Positions 1 to 10,460 of a DNA stretch of 64,000 bases are shown piece by piece (position 1 is the first letter of the stretch; the number at the start of each line of letters is the position of its first letter). The notes below the pieces were generated by a model, which was not told where the DNA came from, did not search any database, and was given only the letters and a program-made list of their open reading frames with translations. The stretch covers positions 62,001 to 126,000 of the forward strand of contig BGZK01000293.1 of the NCBI GenBank assembly GCA_005406025.1, read 5' to 3'. The translations under genes were made by a program, and so were the position numbers. This DNA is from Eumeta japonica. Taxonomy: Eukaryota; Arthropoda; Insecta; Lepidoptera; Psychidae.

Positions 1-105
1 ATAACAGGAAAGTTTTGATGAGAAATCGCGGTGAGCACTCGTTTAGAAGCTAACCTCGGGCAAACGTCTGATTGTATTTTATTAAAAACGTTTGAAAAGA
101 TTTAG

Positions 106-161
106 AATAATAATAAAATTTAGGGTGCATGCTTTAAATGCACCCTAAATTTATTATTATT
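106..161. repeat. 24-bp inverted repeat (hairpin)
   Basis: The arms ATTTAGGGTGCAT (118-130) and ATGCACCCTAAAT (138-150) are exact reverse complements around a 7-nt loop. With a one-base bulge, the flanking AATAAT stretches pair too, giving about 24 paired bases. It could be the core of a small foldback element or just a chance palindrome in AT-rich DNA. No gene lies next to it. Confidence 0.7.
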
Positions 162-1373
162 TTTTCCCTATAGTAAATACGGCTTTGGACTATGTTTGCA
201 TACATTCTTATTAACAAATATGCAATAACCAATATTATAGCTGTCCCTAAAATAATATTATAATTGAGTATCAATGAAGCCGTTTCTATGTACACTAGTA
301 CTTTTTTTTTAAATCGGTCAAAATTCCTTTTTGGTTGGTTCCCTCGACGTGAAGAAATGAAAATAAAATAAAAGTTTACGACGTAAAATTAAATATATAC
401 AAATAATGAAATTTGTGAATTGTTATTGTATTTTTATTTTCCACGGTGTGGACGTTTTGTTCTCATGTGGGCCCAGTTTATTTTTGCTGGTCGATATGTG
501 ATTTATCATTTACAGTCAAATAAGTTCTACAAATTCAGCAAGGTATAATAATCTAGCGTTATATGCCAATGTGAAATTTTAAAATTAAAATAAAAGATAA
601 TGAAGAAAAGTAACGTTGCGGGTGATAAATAAGATATTACGTATTACTTATCGTATTTGTTGTAAAAACCTTGCGCCATCCAATATTTTTTATATAATAT
701 ATTATATGTTAAAATTGATAGTATAATGTTTTAACATTGGTTTCGTAAATATTATGCGGAACCGCTAAGTTTGAAGATTCCAGCTGATATCTCAAATGAG
801 ATATCTTATCGGCAATCGATAGGACGAATTAATGATATCTACTATATTTAATCGGTTAATGCGATTTACTGATTATACTAACGATTAAAAACTGCATGGA
901 TTACGATAGGCCGTGTTTGTATCTTTGTATACAACCGTATTTTGTAAGCAAACTAATTATAATAATATAAAGTCTCATACGTCTTTTGACTTGGAACATC
1001 GTTATGGGTTCAAGGAAAATAAAAATTGTAGATATATCAATAAATAATATATGTAAGTGATGTAACGCGAATCCGATTTATATTACACAATTACAATACA
1101 CAGGTGAACTGAAAAATACCTGCGATACATTACAGTGGAAAAGATCATGTGAACTTCCGTGTATAAGAATAAATAATATAAAAAATTTAACTTAAATTTG
1201 CTATAAAGTCATTGTTGGAATCTGCAAAGTTATGCGCATTATTAAATGAGTTTCGAGTGTACACCATTAACTACTAAGGGTGAACGTGATCTTGCGCAAT
1301 CAGTGCATAAAAAAAAAAAACTATATTTCAATTTGCGTTATATTCGGTCTCGTTATTAAATTTAAACTTTCAG
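162..1373. other. AT-rich stretch without recognisable gene
   Basis: I see no open frame with coding-like composition, no RNA gene and no transposon motif here. The sequence is AT-rich with short homopolymers, typical of intron or intergenic DNA. Confidence 0.5.
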
Positions 1374-1463
1374 GTAGATGAGGTCACTCGTTACAGAGCA
1401 CCTCGTCCGTTGCGGTGGATTCACCAACAGGGTTCAGTGACAAAATTTTCGTATCGTCTCTAG
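1374..1463 (+). other. Possible exon fragment, product unknown
   Basis: A TTTAAACTTTCAG acceptor-like site ends at 1373. It is followed by 29 open codons (VDEVTRYRAPRPLRWIHQQG and on) and a TAG at 1461-1463. The stretch is clearly richer in G+C than its surroundings, which is the main hint of coding. There is no recognisable domain, and the length is compatible with chance. It could be the last coding piece of a plus-strand gene or simply a GC-rich patch. Confidence 0.15.
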
Positions 1464-1992
1464 ACTACGTATTCAGAATTTCAGTACAATCGAATACCGA
1501 GAAATGACTGGAGAATTGATTACGAAACTCGTACCGGAACAACATATTTACATAAGAATGTTCCGAGTTAAATGATATCATGTAAATATCGATATTTACG
1601 AACGATAGTTTGTAAATATCGAAAAGCTTCACGAGTATATGAAATTAAAATAAAATATTTTTTAAAATATTCAACGAATACAATTTATTATTCGTTCCGT
1701 TTTCTTTTTCGTTCCATTTAATAAAGCAATTTTATTCCCGGTGAGCCGTTATAAATTATAAAATTACGCGATAGTGAACGTGATAAATATTGTGTTGATT
1801 TAATAAATGACGCCCAAAAATATTTGGTGTATTTGCTCTATAAATAACCGGACGAAAACGTGCGATATTTAAACATGGTCTTGTTACTATCTATAAATGT
1901 ATAAATCTATCTCTGTATAGATTTTGAGGATGTACATTTAATTCTTTATAAAACATGCAAAAATCAAACAAACAAAATTATTTAAATAAAAA

Positions 1993-2013
1993 ATGCGGCC
2001 AGAGGAAATCATG
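1993..2013 (+). CDS. Candidate first coding exon (MRPEEIM) with splice donor
   Basis: ATG at 1993 opens the seven codons MRPEEIM. The seventh codon ATG is directly followed by GTAAGTAT (donor GT at 2014-2015), which matches the eukaryotic 5' splice consensus very well. Reading through instead gives only another 17 codons before TAG, so splicing is the more interesting reading. The upstream 200 bp is AT-rich and would be 5'UTR. No downstream coding exon was found in the next kilobases, so the call rests only on the start-plus-donor arrangement. Confidence 0.22.
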
Positions 2014-2509
2014 GTAAGTATCCAACAGTTTAGGAGATTTGCAGAGCAATTAATTGTGTCGAGATAGCCGTAGATTTACGACAGCGCTTATCGGCTGTGT
2101 AAAAACACATACCGATAAAAAAAAAATGGCTGGAGCCACGAATTCGTTAGCGACCGTCTTTGTGAAGCAAATAAAAACTTAGATGTGTTTGTGTGTATAC
2201 TAGTTTTTCTATATTCCAATTGAGAATAGAGTACTAACTAGAATCTATGGTTTTGAATCACGTTAAATTTGTGATTGTGTTCAATATTGACTTGTGGGCA
2301 AAACCGGTAGCATTAAAAAATATATATATATATATATTTGCTTCAAACTCTTTCTTTCTCTGTTATAAATTCTAGGCAAAATTAATGAAATCATCCCCAG
2401 ACTTCATTGTTCATTCAAACACGTATCGTGACGTCACACATATGCTTCAGATAAATCGTTTTCTAAGAGGGAACTAGATGAACGTATTTAATTGAAAAAA
2501 GGTTTTACT

Positions 2510-2680
2510 ACCGTCCGGTTTCGGCTAAAGTTAAAGCCATACATCACACCCGTATGCAGATTTCTGCTCTGCAGCATCCATTAAAAGTTAGAAGTGGGCG
2601 GCGGCGTGCGACAGACGGCCGGACAGAGTGGCTTCGGTAACGCGAACATTGCAATACATCTGTGAGATGGCATAATAATT
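2510..2680. other. GC-rich island, possible promoter or 5' exon
   Basis: The stretch around 2590-2645 (GTGGGCGGCGGCGTGCGACA and on) is much richer in G+C and CpG than the surrounding DNA. On the plus strand it is preceded by a TTAAAAG box and followed by a weak GTAACG donor. On the minus strand an AG precedes a 23-codon open frame. Neither reading is strong. It may be regulatory DNA of a nearby gene. Confidence 0.25.
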
Positions 2681-3604
2681 TTACTCTGTAATATTAGTTA
2701 TTTGCGCATCAAATCTGGTATCTGATTTATTATATTTATCTCAAAATATTATTTTCTGTTCGAATAAAAAAGTTATCGATTTTTTTCTGTTCCTATTTTT
2801 GAATATATTTAAACAGTTAAGACAGCCTTTGAAGCTGTCAATTGAACACAAAGGGTACTACTATAAAAATACTGTATAAAAATTTCGGTACCTACCGTCT
2901 TGTATAATATATTTGGAATTTCCTTTTGTACATTTTGTTTAAGAGATTTAACAAACTATAATCTTTGACGTGATAAAGTTGCGTTGTTTTTTTGGATGAT
3001 TTTAATTTTGTCCTGAATTTTTGTTATAATCTCTATAGATTACTTAAACATACTTCATCAACAAATATACCATTTTCCATATCTATACTTCATTATACTA
3101 CAAATTCAAATAGAAAACTTGAATACATCGAAATCTTGTACATTTAATGAAGATTTATGAATCAGTCTCTATCGGATAAACTGTTCTTCAATTTGTTGTC
3201 TTAATAGATAAATACGTTGATGCAAATCGATTTACAAGTCGTTTCTAACATTTAATATATCTTTTAATATATTGAAATATCTTTTTGTACTGAATTATAT
3301 TATTGAAAAAATTATACTAAATCAATTAAGCAATTGCTTTAATAATTATTAAAATTTCTAGTATTTCAGTAGTACAAGTAATTTAAAAGTTATCGTGTCA
3401 AATTTTGAGTCATCCCGCTGCTGAGGAATACCTTCCGACAAACTTTTCATGTTAGATTCAAACGTTTGGACGTGAAGTCCCGTCTTCAGCCAGTAAAACA
3501 TCGGTCATTTATCAGAATGGTCAGCACTCGAACGGGGTATGTTCTGGTTTGAAAGCGAATCAACCACCGAACCACTACTGCTTCTCCATTCTGGTACTAC
3601 CGGC
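2681..3604. other. AT-rich stretch without recognisable gene
   Basis: No supported gene, repeat or RNA is visible. Only short chance open frames are present. Confidence 0.5.
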
Positions 3605-3734
3605 GGGCCTAGTACGACCCCAGAGAAAAATCTTCTCTACGGGACTGTCCCTTTTGCCCGTCACGTCGGTGACGTGACGGGCAAAAGATTGATAGTCTTA
3701 TGGAGATACTTCTTCAGGGTGTCATGCCAGGCCC
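3605..3734. mobile_element. Palindromic foldback element, copy 1
   Basis: The outer arms GGGCCTAGTACGAC... and ...GTCATGCCAGGCCC are imperfect inverted repeats of about 40 bp, so the element folds on itself. At its centre sits a perfect 17-bp hairpin: CTTTTGCCCGTCACGTC at 3651-3667, loop GGT, exact complement at 3671-3687. A second copy with the same arms but a different centre is at 51539-51645. No coding capacity is visible, so it is probably a non-autonomous element. The 87-codon open frame across it is incidental. Confidence 0.7.
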
Positions 3735-3789
3735 ATGGAATATATCGTTACCTCCAGCAAACAGAGGAAGCTATGAACGATCATAGCTC

Positions 3790-4010
3790 GGGTCTGATGT
3801 GATCACTGAGTGCGCGCCGTATCGCCGTACAAAAGTTAATAGTGCCGACACGGAACGTCCCGTTCCCTCGGCGCAGGATTTCCTGCCGGAGGTCGGACGA
3901 CAATGAAATGCTATCAGAAAAATATTGCGGCTCACGGCGCCTCGAAGGCGGCCCGAAAGATGTCGTGTTCCGTCGACTCGTGTAAACGTTTCCTGTAATT
4001 TGCTTCCAGC
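3790..4010. other. GC-rich segment of unknown nature
   Basis: This segment is distinctly GC- and CpG-rich and holds short internal inverted repeats: GGAACG/CGTTCC near 3850 and AGGA/TCCT around 3880. A 127-codon minus-strand frame (3771-4154) covers it but shows no domain I recognise and runs into plainly AT-rich sequence. It could be part of a dispersed repeat next to the foldback element, or an old exon. Confidence 0.3.
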
Positions 4011-7000
4011 AGTTGGGATATGATTTTTTTTAGCCACGTAGTAACGAAGGTGACTTATGTGTTCGGGATGAGGCTTTGTATGAACTGTTATGTCAGTATG
4101 TATATCGAAAATGGTATAAATAATTCTTTTAGTCAATGGTTTATTATAATACAAAGTGACGACTCATCTTATTACAAGAGATTTTACAGAAGATGGAGCG
4201 ATAAAACTTGATTCGATTTTAAGTTAAAGAAGTTTATATTAATTTACTTAGTTTTACTTAGGCCGCGATAGCAAAACCAATATCCGGTGCTAAGAGATAA
4301 TCACTCATCGGATATAATATTTTGAGGACGTATCTGGATCTGTATTACCAATACATTAGGTTTGGTTTTTGTAATAAAGATACGCAACGATTTGTTTGTA
4401 AGTCAATATATTATTAATTCAATATTATTTTGAAAAGTCTCGTTACATTACAAATTGAATTATATTAAAAAAAAACTTCAATTAAAATGAAGAAGTGTGT
4501 ATTTTACTTTTAGTATTTTTTATATTTCATATTCATATTTTATTTTTAGTTCCGTATGATAAAGGCGTTAATTGAACAAATATTACATACACGCAATAGG
4601 CATACGTTTAAATTAATATAAACTTTAAATTACGATCCGGTTATTGTGAATATATTGATTGACTTGAACGTATCATGATGACAGTAACTTGATCAAGTAG
4701 ATTATGAAAACCAGGAGAATCAAGAAAAGTTTCCAATTTTACTTCGAACAGAACACGAATCCAATCATCACACCAGTGATTTGGTAATAGTAAGGAAGGA
4801 ATGGTAAAATGATAATTATATTGTTCATTCAATATGATGACGTTCATTCGTTTCATATGATGACGTTCCTTTCATTCCAAATGATAGCGTTTATTCGCAA
4901 ATATTATCATAGTCAGAATAAGTCGAATCAGTTACGATTACGAAACGGACCAGGTGTAGTGAAAGCGAGAATCGAACCGGAGACATATAAATATTCATGT
5001 GGTAGTAGTTGCAATTATTCAGTGCCCCTCCGCAGTGGATCTCGATTTTGGGGTTCCGTAAGGAGTTAATATTATCCAGTCAGTACTGTTCGCGTATTTA
5101 AAGCCTTCTATAGAATAATTAAGAGTTTTTTAAAGTTTAAAACTGTGTAAAACTCGAAGACTGTTCTGTACAATAATCCGAAAAATCAAAAATTTTATTC
5201 GATACGCATATGCATTGTTTTTGAAGTCAAACTTCTGTTTGAAACAAACGTCGAGGGAAAAGTACAATACAGTATAATAAAAAGTGACGTTCATCCGTCA
5301 TGTTCTGCCGTCATAAGGTTCCTAGATTATGTTGAACATAAAACATATATTTCTAATTTTTGTTACCAAATAGCTTTGATTTAATGATAAACGGAAATGG
5401 ATAATAATTATGCCTTTAACAACAATAATGATGAAACTGATTTTAGAATTTTAACTCATATCTCATTTATCCTATTTATCCAACCATCAAATTTAATAAA
5501 GATGTTGCATAACCCAAAGAAGTTTCACTTCTTGGGTGTGTTACTTTTTAAATCATGGTGCAGATAAAGGATAAAAAGAAGGGAATTTCTAGAAAACTAT
5601 TCACCACCAGGAGATCTTCACAAGAGTCCTTTGAAGAACTGAAGATCACAAGGCTTTTTAGTGGTTGTCATTCTGAATGTCCTGTCAAGTAATGAAATAC
5701 AGGCTGGTAAATTGAGGGCTTACAATTCATAATTCGATATCGGTGCGATTGTGAGCTCAGGCAATTGGATACAATTTCTAAAATAGTTTATATTGGCTCG
5801 CAGGTGTGCCAAATTGGATACTGTACAAATATCGTGAACCGAACATTTCGTACAAAAAAACTAAATGGGTGTACATTAAAGGTGCTGAGGGTATTGACAT
5901 CTGTATAAACAGAGAAATAAAGATGATAACAATCTGTATGTGACGGAGTTCGATTATTTTTTTTATACACAAATTATTGTGGATGCAAGTAATTTTTTTA
6001 GTGTTGTATACTTATACAATCATATCGCCGTCTGTCCAGTCCGTTTGGACCTAAATGCCGACTTTCTTTGAAGTGATTTGATGTAGAAAATTAAATAGAC
6101 ATCACTAAAACAGGATTGGTTGCTCCATTTTTTTATGTTTATATTTTTTGCAAAATATTCATAATGTAAAAATAAGAAGTGTTGCTAGGCACGTGTAATT
6201 TTTTTATGTAATCAAACGGTTTCTAAGAATTTGTTCAATCGAATATTAAAAATCGCTTTAAACATACATTTTTTTTAATATTTGAAAATGTCTCCCAGAA
6301 CATTAACTAAGCCCGTCATAAACTTATTTGTCTACTTTACTTCATTTAAACTTTTATCGCGTTTTTACAGCTGATTGTGATGCTCACTATAAATGAATAT
6401 ATTATGTACCATCACATAGACAAAAGTAGATAATAAGTATGGATAGGAATTGCGCATAATGAAATGGTTATATAAAATTATATTTCATAAATAAAATAAT
6501 TAAACAGGAGATTTGTTAAAAAATAACACATGTCTTAACAGATTTAAAATGTTCATTAACAATTGACGTCAATACCAATTATCTATGTTATGCTGATTTG
6601 GGGATATGTTTTTAAATACAAAACATGTGACCGAATAACTAATATTTTGCGCTCAATTAGCGAATAGTCTCATTTTGGAAGCGTCATCAAAATTTCAAAT
6701 TTGTGACTTTTAAAAAAATACTTTTTTTCTTATATAATACATATATACCTCAATAAATATCTATGGAATCGTAGTCTACATTTGATGAATGTTAGAATAA
6801 TGAAAAACTTTAATCATTATTTTGAAACTTGCGACGTTACTAACCATTAGAATTAATTCCTATTTAATCTGATAACGAATCATAAATTCGCTCATATAAC
6901 ACAATAAAATGCGATAACAATAAGATAAGAAACGAGTGCTGCTCCTACTGAAATTAGACACTTAAATTGCAGCATTCGTTCTAAGTCTTTAAGCTAGTTA

Positions 7001-7110
7001 GAGTGCAATTTTCTAATAATAGCTCGTCAAAGAAGTGATGTAGATTTGTGTGTGCAAATTATGCTTTATTGAAACTATTAATAAATTTATATATGATCAA
7101 TGTTCGACTC
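4011..7110. other. AT-rich stretch, no gene recognised
   Basis: Nothing here looks coding. Small features only: a local repeat of 'ATATGATGACGTTC' around 4832-4870, and a tRNA B-box-like sequence GGTTCGATTCTCG on the minus strand near 4967-4979 without a convincing tRNA fold around it. The open frames seen are short and AT-rich. Confidence 0.45.
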
Positions 7111-7112
7111 AC

Positions 7113-7216
7113 CATAATTACGTCAAAAATGCACGTGGTCCAGTTTCACAACAACACGTGTTCACTACGAGATGGTTAGCACGCGACTGAAGCGGACCGA
7201 CCGACCGTCTGACTGA
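7113..7216 (-). CDS. First exon: 5'UTR plus initiator Met, minus strand
   Basis: Read on the minus strand, a GC- and CpG-rich leader ends in ...GTAATTATG at 7113, followed immediately by GTGAGTCG, a near-perfect splice donor (GT at 7112-7111). A TCAGTC initiator-like motif lies at 7216-7211, which would give a 5'UTR of about 98 nt. The leader carries three GGTC repeats and two CACGTG E-boxes (7132-7137 and 7155-7160). Only the start codon is in this exon; the protein would be encoded further left, perhaps beyond the window. A compositional island ending exactly at ATG plus donor is a typical insect first-exon layout. The product cannot be named, and the transcription start is inferred. Confidence 0.45.
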
Positions 7217-7269
7217 TCATAATCAGCAGCTTTTTGGCCTGCGTACGCACACGCTTCTCTCGTTGATAA

Positions 7270-8790
7270 GAAATTTTAATTGGAATTATGGGCGATTTGT
7301 TTACATTAAGACGCGCTAAAATAAAATGTAGAAAATCTTTTGGAGTATCTATTTTTAAAAAGCGTAAAAATATTTCGTATTTTTTATATACATATATAGA
7401 ATAATTTATAGTGTCGTCTATTTCTCACTCAACTATCTCCAAAAGTGATTTTTTTTCAATAATGATCCTGTGCTTATTGTATTCACTCTGACAATTCTCA
7501 TGAAGTAAAAAATTTCCGAATGGTCTCTTCATATAATGGGATTTCTAGATATGTATTAAATAAAACTTGAACAATAATCTCAGTGTGAACGGTTTTCTTA
7601 GAGGAGAATAGATTTTAAATAGTATATATTTTTTTAGAGAATAGTTGAGCTTGATTTGGGATTATATTGAATAGATAGTACTATTTTAATGCAATAAAAA
7701 CAAAATCAAATATAAGTTGAAAACCAACGAAGACAAAATTGAGCTTATTTAGCCTCTGTAACATAAAATATTACATGTGTATACAACTTTTGTTCGCTGC
7801 TTTGTGCTCCTGAACGTAGTAAAATTTCATTTATTTTTAATCCCACACGCAAGCAAAGCGGTTTATAAGTTTAATATATTTGTCTGTCTGCGGCTTAATT
7901 ATGCTATCTTAAAACCATCGAGTTTGTATCGTCGTGACGTAAAAATACGTCATGCCTACGGCGCGAGTAAACCGCGACTGCAATGTTTCCAACTTGACGT
8001 AATTTTTTTACGTCATGGTTTGTATATGATTCGATAATTTTAACTCGGCGTAATTGACCGCTGTGTATCTGTGTGTCGGTTCGTGACATCGTAGTCCCTA
8101 AACTTCTGAAACGATCTCAATTTGGATTTTTTTTTGTTTGGCAGGTAACTTGATTGAGCAGTGTTCTTAGCTATAATTCATGAAAGTAAGCCGTTCAAAG
8201 ATTGTTAGCTCTTATTTAGTTCATAAATGGTAATTAGCACCTTTTATACGTTCGATCGAGTGGAAATTCCGTGTTCAGTTACTTCAATGATATTAGAAAG
8301 ACAGTATCATCGAGCTGATTCTGCAGCATGATCTGGGGAAACCGAAGGATATCAAATTTCCTCGCCAACTTGGAAAGGTCTCACTGAATATATATATGGT
8401 GACCATGGTCTGATGATGGAATGAGAAAGGAGGGTATATTTATAAGTAATTCTAAGTTGATGTCCCGCGTTCATTCCATATGAAATGTTGATATACGAGG
8501 TAGTATAAAGAAAGTGTAAAGTTAATGAAAAAATAAGCGAGTGAACTGGATTGAGTGAACGTGTGAACATTATTTGATAAAGTACAGCACTGAATATAAT
8601 AAGACACGGTGGGGTGGGCGTGGAGAACGGACTACGAACGTGGGATGTGGTTTAAAGGAATTAAGTGAATGAATGAATACGATTTGGTAAGATAAAGTAG
8701 GTTAGATGGTATAGTACGCCAGACTACAAAAGCAAAACAATGGTGAAGTGCGATGATAGTGTTCAATGTACAATGTTAAATGTTCAAATT
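7270..8790. other. No recognisable gene (upstream of the 7.1 kb first exon)
   Basis: Mostly AT-rich DNA. Around 7925-8020 the word TACGTCATG/TGACGTAA recurs on both strands. If the 7.1 kb exon is real, this is its promoter side. No open frame looks coding. Confidence 0.4.
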
Positions 8791-8893
8791 AGTGATAGGA
8801 GCTTCAGAGAATTGCAAAACATTCTAAATATAAAAAAAAAAAATTATTAGTTACTGATAGGAGCTTCAAAGAATTGCAAAGCATTCTAAATAT
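8791..8893. repeat. Tandem duplication of a 41-bp unit
   Basis: The unit at 8791-8831 (starts AGTGATAGGAGCTTCAGAGA) recurs at 8853-8893 with only a few differences, 62 bp apart. A poly-A stretch separates them and a short TA tract follows. It ends about 60 bp before a mariner relic. It looks like a local slippage or duplication event. Confidence 0.8.
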
Positions 8894-8951
8894 ATATATA
8901 TATATACACATATATTTTTAAATAATAGGTTATAACAATTTATAGAAAATT

Positions 8952-9460
8952 ACGAGGGTTGCTATTTTATGTATCCGGAACTGGCTACATATAGGACAAT
9001 ACTTTATTAAAAAGGTTAATTCGGAGTGGTACATCACCATTTATTTGCCAGAAGTTTTTGAAGAAATAAGAAAAAACAATCAGCAAAGTAGAATCATTCT
9101 TCATCATGACAATGCTAGCTGTCACTCGTCGGACGAAACAACTCGGTTTTTGGAAGGTGAAAAGATTGATTTGATGGGTCATCCGCCGTACAGCCCCGAT
9201 TTGGTATCCAACGATTTCTATTTATTCTTAAGTGTGAAGAATAAGTTACGTGGTCAACGTTTTTCGAGCCGCGAAGAAGGCGTTGCTGCGTTCAAAATGC
9301 ACGTTTTGGAGATACCTCAATCAGAATGGAAAAAGTGCTATAAAAAATGTGTTTCAGCGTATGCAAAAGTGCATCGATCATCGTGGCGAATATTTTCAAA
9401 AGCAATAAGATCATATTAAATGATTGATGTAAGTTTCTTTTTGATATTCCGGACAAGCTT
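8952..9460 (+). mobile_element. Mariner-type DNA transposon relic, internally deleted
   Basis: The left end begins CGAGGGTTGCTATTTTATGT after a TA dinucleotide, as expected of a mariner terminal inverted repeat at its TA target site. After about 50 bp the sequence jumps straight into the C-terminal third of a transposase, so most of the element is deleted. On the right, a decayed partial repeat (ATTCCGGACA near 9450) may be what remains of the other end. Non-autonomous. Confidence 0.85.
9008..9419 (+). pseudogene. Mariner transposase, C-terminal catalytic fragment
   Basis: Cut-and-paste transposase fragment of the Tc1/mariner superfamily. The frame reads NKVNSEWYITIYLPEVFEE, then LHHDNASCH (second catalytic Asp) and HPPYSPDLVSND (third Asp). 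There are 34 residues between the two Asp, the mariner DD34D spacing. The first catalytic Asp and the DNA-binding domain are absent. Near 9350 the open frame leaves the family pattern; the usual C-terminus (FQRMQKCIDHRGEYF) is readable in another frame up to a TAA, so a frameshift has occurred. With two thirds missing plus the frameshift this is a dead copy. The apparent start at 9045 is an accident of the reading frame. Confidence 0.9.
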
Positions 9461-10094
9461 TCTACACGATTTAAGGCTACTTGAACATAGCCTTGTGCAA
9501 AAAACTGGTGTCTAAATAAACCACAGCTATTTCTATTATGGTTTCTGGCAATTTATGGGCAGCTGTAGTAAAATATAAAGTATAAAAACCACTGATAACT
9601 TCTAAACCTCTAAAAGTAAGACAAAATACTTATTGCTTCTTTAAGTTTAAAATAAGTAGTAGGTAATATTTTGATCTAAGTGTCATCGTATCAAAGGAAT
9701 GCTAAGTAGATAAATACAATAACAGAATACTACTAAGGACTATAAAATATGAAGTACTAATGCAAGGAAGCTACATAGACAACATAAAAAAATATCAAGA
9801 TTTCAGTATCTAATTCGCACAAAAAGTCGTAACATAGAAACAACCGTCAACGACTATGTCCTGACGTGGCTGCCTATTCGATTTGCCACACTTGGTCACG
9901 CCCTGGGTGCCGTATACCACACATAGTGCACCTCGCAATCACGGATAACTATTTATAACTTCACTAGCAATTTTGAACCGTGGATGCGGGATGCATAGGA
10001 ATAGAAGAGATGACACCAAACAGAAAAGGCTTTTATACCTAGCAATAATAAAAGTATGTCATAGTCTACCAAAGTAAATTTAGATTTTATTTAT
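9461..10094. other. No gene; one GC-richer patch
   Basis: The stretch 9840-9950 (ACGTGGCTGCC, CACGCCCTGGGTGCCG) is GC-richer than its flanks and may be part of an unidentified repeat. Nothing else is recognised. Confidence 0.35.
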
Positions 10095-10460
10095 AGCACA
10101 TGGGCACGGTTTCGCCCACGTGAGCATAGACTGAACTTTTTTATCTTTTACATTCAGCTATCTCTGTTTGAATCATGATCCCGATTCAGTCTTGTTCTAG
10201 TATTAAATTCTGATTCTACCTGTCTGTCCCGATCTTATTGTTAATTTTGATCTCGTTCCCACTTTCAATTTTGGTACCAGCACGATTCCTGATTTCGATT
10301 TCGATCACGGTCTTGATTCTAATTCCGGTCCTAAACTCGGTTTAGACTCTTGTTCCGTCCTTAATTAAGTCCCGGTCTCGGCTCTCGATTGTTCTTCCTG
10401 ATCCAATTTCATTTCCCCTATTGTTATCGGTTACTGTTCCGATATGTAAGAAGCCGGGAC
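10095..10460 (-). repeat. Dispersed repeat with degenerate CCGATTC tract
   Basis: It opens with CACATGGGCACGGTTTCGCC/CACGTGAGC, a diverged form of the GC-rich end that bounds several repeats in this window. It continues into about 280 bp of loosely repeated 'GATCCCGATTC/GGTTCTGATTCC' words. The same arrangement recurs at 15928-16180, 17700-17870 and 39935-40555. Non-coding; I take it as one copy of a lepidopteran dispersed repeat family. Confidence 0.6.

Noticed and set aside
4960..4990. tRNA gene suggested by GGTTCGATTCTCG on the minus strand
   Set aside because: No A box, anticodon stem or acceptor stem of correct spacing could be drawn.
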